Part shown: positions 62,807 through 64,000 of the stretch, one piece after another
How the letters are laid out: each line of letters opens with the position of its first letter
Numbering within the stretch: position 1 is the first letter of the stretch
NCBI GenBank assembly: GCA_009760855.2
Contig: WPIO01000060.1
Span: forward strand, 1,107,501-1,171,500
DNA from: Cristatella mucedo
Taxonomy: Eukaryota; Bryozoa; Phylactolaemata; Cristatellidae
Reading direction: 5' to 3'
DNA: 64,000 nucleotides
The notes under the pieces: generated by a model
What the model saw: only the letters and a program-made list of their open reading frames with translations
Database searches by the model: none
What the model was told of the DNA's origin: nothing
Made by a program: the position numbers and the translations under genes

Positions 62807-63196
62807 ATGGGTGTTGAAACGAGGAGTAGGGATTGCCTTAATGAAGTTCAAGGTCAGCAACATTCAAATTTTAAGATTTGTTCACATCATATGGGTAGAA
62901 TTGAAGACTTTAGATCAACATTACTAAACGCTGTTAAACTGGTCATTGAATACAAGGCTTTAAGAATCAATCACTCTGAACCAGAAATCGCTAACATATT
63001 CACTAAGGTTAGAGATGGATCAATCTTTGAAGAGTTTCTCAATGACTTAAAAATAGAAAAAATAAATAAAATTAAATCAGAAGCTTACTCTAAAAAAATA
63101 GAACTAACAAAACAAATAAAAAAAGAAATAGATCAAGGAAAAGACTTTGAACCTCCGGAAGAGTTGATTGAAGAGACTATGGATTGGTGGATTTAA
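62807..63196 (+). CDS. 129-aa charged helical protein
   Basis: MGVETRSRDCLNEVQGQQHS start; a CSHHMGRIEDF segment with Cys and paired His; a long charged helix (LKIEKINKIKSEAYSKKIEL and a TKQIKKEIDQGK continuation) with coiled-coil character; C-terminal TMDWWI. The Met-Gly start could allow N-myristoylation, but the context is not a strong match. TTATATAG at 62,797-62,804, two bases before AUG. No family recognised. Confidence 0.75.
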   Translation: MGVETRSRDCLNEVQGQQHSNFKICSHHMGRIEDFRSTLLNAVKLVIEYKALRINHSEPEIANIFTKVRDGSIFEEFLNDLKIEKINKIKSEAYSKKIELTKQIKKEIDQGKDFEPPEELIEETMDWWI

Positions 63197-63223
63197 AAAA
63201 AATATTTACAAGGATATAGAAAA

Positions 63224-63592
63224 ATGCCAGATTTGAGAAAAGATTTCGCTGTAAAAAAATATGAGGAGACTGTTCAGTTTAATAACAAAATTAGGGGATG
63301 TCTAATAAAATTAACAAGAGCTAGATATGTAATTAGATTTATAAAAATAGTAATAGCATTAGGAGTAACCGTTTCAAGTACTTATATTCAAGTATTACCA
63401 TCTATTAGCCATGCTGTAACTTTCTTTTCAGCCCTATCAGTAATGTTTGTGTCAGTTGAAGGTGTGCTTACAGAAATAGACAAACGTAAAAGGAATGCTT
63501 TAAGTTCTAATTATCAAATTATCTCAAAGATTACTAATGCTTTATCTGATGATGAGATTACAAAAAAAGAGTTTGAAGGACTTGTACTATGA
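63224..63592 (+). CDS. 122-aa protein with two membrane helices
   Basis: A basic amphipathic N-terminus (MPDLRKDFAVKKYEETVQFN) leads into two hydrophobic segments, about residues 45-63 (FIKIVIALGVTVSSTYIQ region) and 66-84 (ISHAVTFFSALSVMFVSVEG region), split by a short Pro-containing turn, then a charged helix (VLTEIDKRKRNALSSNYQII). A hairpin membrane topology with both ends on the same side is likely. GGATATAG at 63,212-63,219, four bases before AUG. Could be a virion or host-membrane protein, or a two-helix effector of SLATT-like layout; not demonstrated. Ends 16 nt before the convergent integrase stop. Confidence 0.78.
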   Translation: MPDLRKDFAVKKYEETVQFNNKIRGCLIKLTRARYVIRFIKIVIALGVTVSSTYIQVLPSISHAVTFFSALSVMFVSVEGVLTEIDKRKRNALSSNYQIISKITNALSDDEITKKEFEGLVL

Positions 63593-63608
63593 AACTCACA
63601 AATTGAAA

Positions 63609-64000
63609 TTAATGTTGGCTAACAACTTGTAACTCCTCCCTAACAAAACTTCTCTTAACATCATTTACGAAATATTTAGCTGGTTGTTCTCTTAATACCA
63701 TTATTCTAACAATATTATGTTTAGTTAAACTCCATATTGGGTCTGTAGCTCTTCTTCTTTTCTCATCTTCTCCCTCACCAGGTTCTAATAAATACCTAAC
63801 TGGTGTGTTAAGTTCTAATAGCTTTTCACCATAGTATTTTGGTTTCTTTAGTCCTACCTTTTCTTTTTTTATTGCCTTTGCAGGTTTTTCACCAATCATT
63901 CTTGTAACACTATTATTTAGATACTCAATGATCTTTGGTAGATTATCAATCCACTCTCTGTTTCTATTATAGTCTCCTTTATTAATACTTTCTAATTCTT
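63609..64000 (-). CDS. int: Polinton/Maverick integrase, C-terminal part (cut by window end)
   Basis: The minus-strand frame is open from the window edge to TAA at 63,609-63,611. It carries WIDNLPKIIEYLNNSVTRM and IGEKPAKAIK, which match the region after the DDE catalytic core in Polinton integrases. A C-terminal domain follows with PVRYLLEPGEGEDE, RRRATDPIWSLTKHNIVRI and RSFVREELQVVS. The catalytic DDE residues and the usual N-terminal zinc domain lie beyond the window. ATG at 63,899 is internal, not the start. It is convergent with the small-gene cluster, opposite the polymerase. Confidence 0.88.
   Translation of the reverse strand, partial: ELESINKGDYNRNREWIDNLPKIIEYLNNSVTRMIGEKPAKAIKKEKVGLKKPKYYGEKLLELNTPVRYLLEPGEGEDEKRRRATDPIWSLTKHNIVRIMVLREQPAKYFVNDVKRSFVREELQVVSQH

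Larger units (their letters stand above)
57095..64000 (+). mobile_element. Polinton/Maverick-type (adintovirus-like) element, left part
   Basis: Base composition drops sharply to AT-rich at about 57.1-57.2 kb. The segment carries the two hallmark genes of the group: a family B DNA polymerase (57,265-60,981, broken) and a retroviral-type integrase (minus strand, from 63,609 past the window end). Between them lie a short basic ORF and seven compact plus-strand ORFs. A long inverted repeat marks the left end. No major capsid, packaging ATPase or protease gene is visible; they may lie to the right of the integrase or be absent. The right terminus and target duplication are outside the window. Confidence 0.88.

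Overview
The window is metazoan nuclear DNA. It has one intact, intron-rich protein kinase gene with GT-AG introns, a heavy load of CR1/L2-like non-LTR retrotransposon fragments, tRNA-headed SINEs, long (CT)n microsatellites, and, at the right end, part of an AT-rich Polinton/Maverick (adintovirus-like) element. The mix suggests a marine or aquatic invertebrate (lophotrochozoan, cnidarian, sponge or similar). The species cannot be fixed from sequence alone.

Layout. 1-4,150: intergenic, with worn LINE 3' ends. 4,158-32,762 (+): a complete 10-exon gene for a p38-activated kinase of the MAPKAPK2/3 (MK2/MK3) family, 353 residues over 28.6 kb. All nine introns were placed by phase-consistent GT-AG junctions and by continuity with the family. 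The introns hold five polypyrimidine (CT)n blocks, (TA)n/(CATA)n tracts, a 20-bp minisatellite and many LINE/SINE pieces. 32,763-57,094: repeat-dominated DNA with a near full-length but broken LINE (45.1-48.1 kb), the endonuclease/RT part of a second LINE on the minus strand (40.9-42.9 kb), many 3'-truncated copies often in head-to-head inverted pairs, a candidate solo LTR (38.7-39.0 kb) and a 17-unit minisatellite (50.0-50.35 kb).

57,095-64,000 (continues past the window): an AT-rich mobile element. It opens with a long, nearly perfect self-complementary end. Then comes a protein-primed-type family B DNA polymerase gene broken by four in-frame stops and two frameshifts, a short basic ORF with one stop, and seven intact, tightly packed small ORFs on the plus strand. 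Last is the 3' end of a Polinton-type integrase on the minus strand, convergent with the small genes. Three of the small genes look like tandem paralogues, one encodes a two-helix membrane protein and one is a Glu/Ser-rich acidic protein. Every intact small ORF is preceded, 2-9 bases before its ATG, by a TTATATAG-like motif. This could be a virus-type initiator promoter or a trans-splice acceptor, and it is the most interesting feature of the window.

The kinase would act in the host p38 stress pathway. The LINE families supply reverse transcriptase, and one SINE family ends in the same short stem-loop as LINE family B, which suggests it borrows that machinery. The Polinton supplies its own polymerase and integrase, but its polymerase is no longer intact here.
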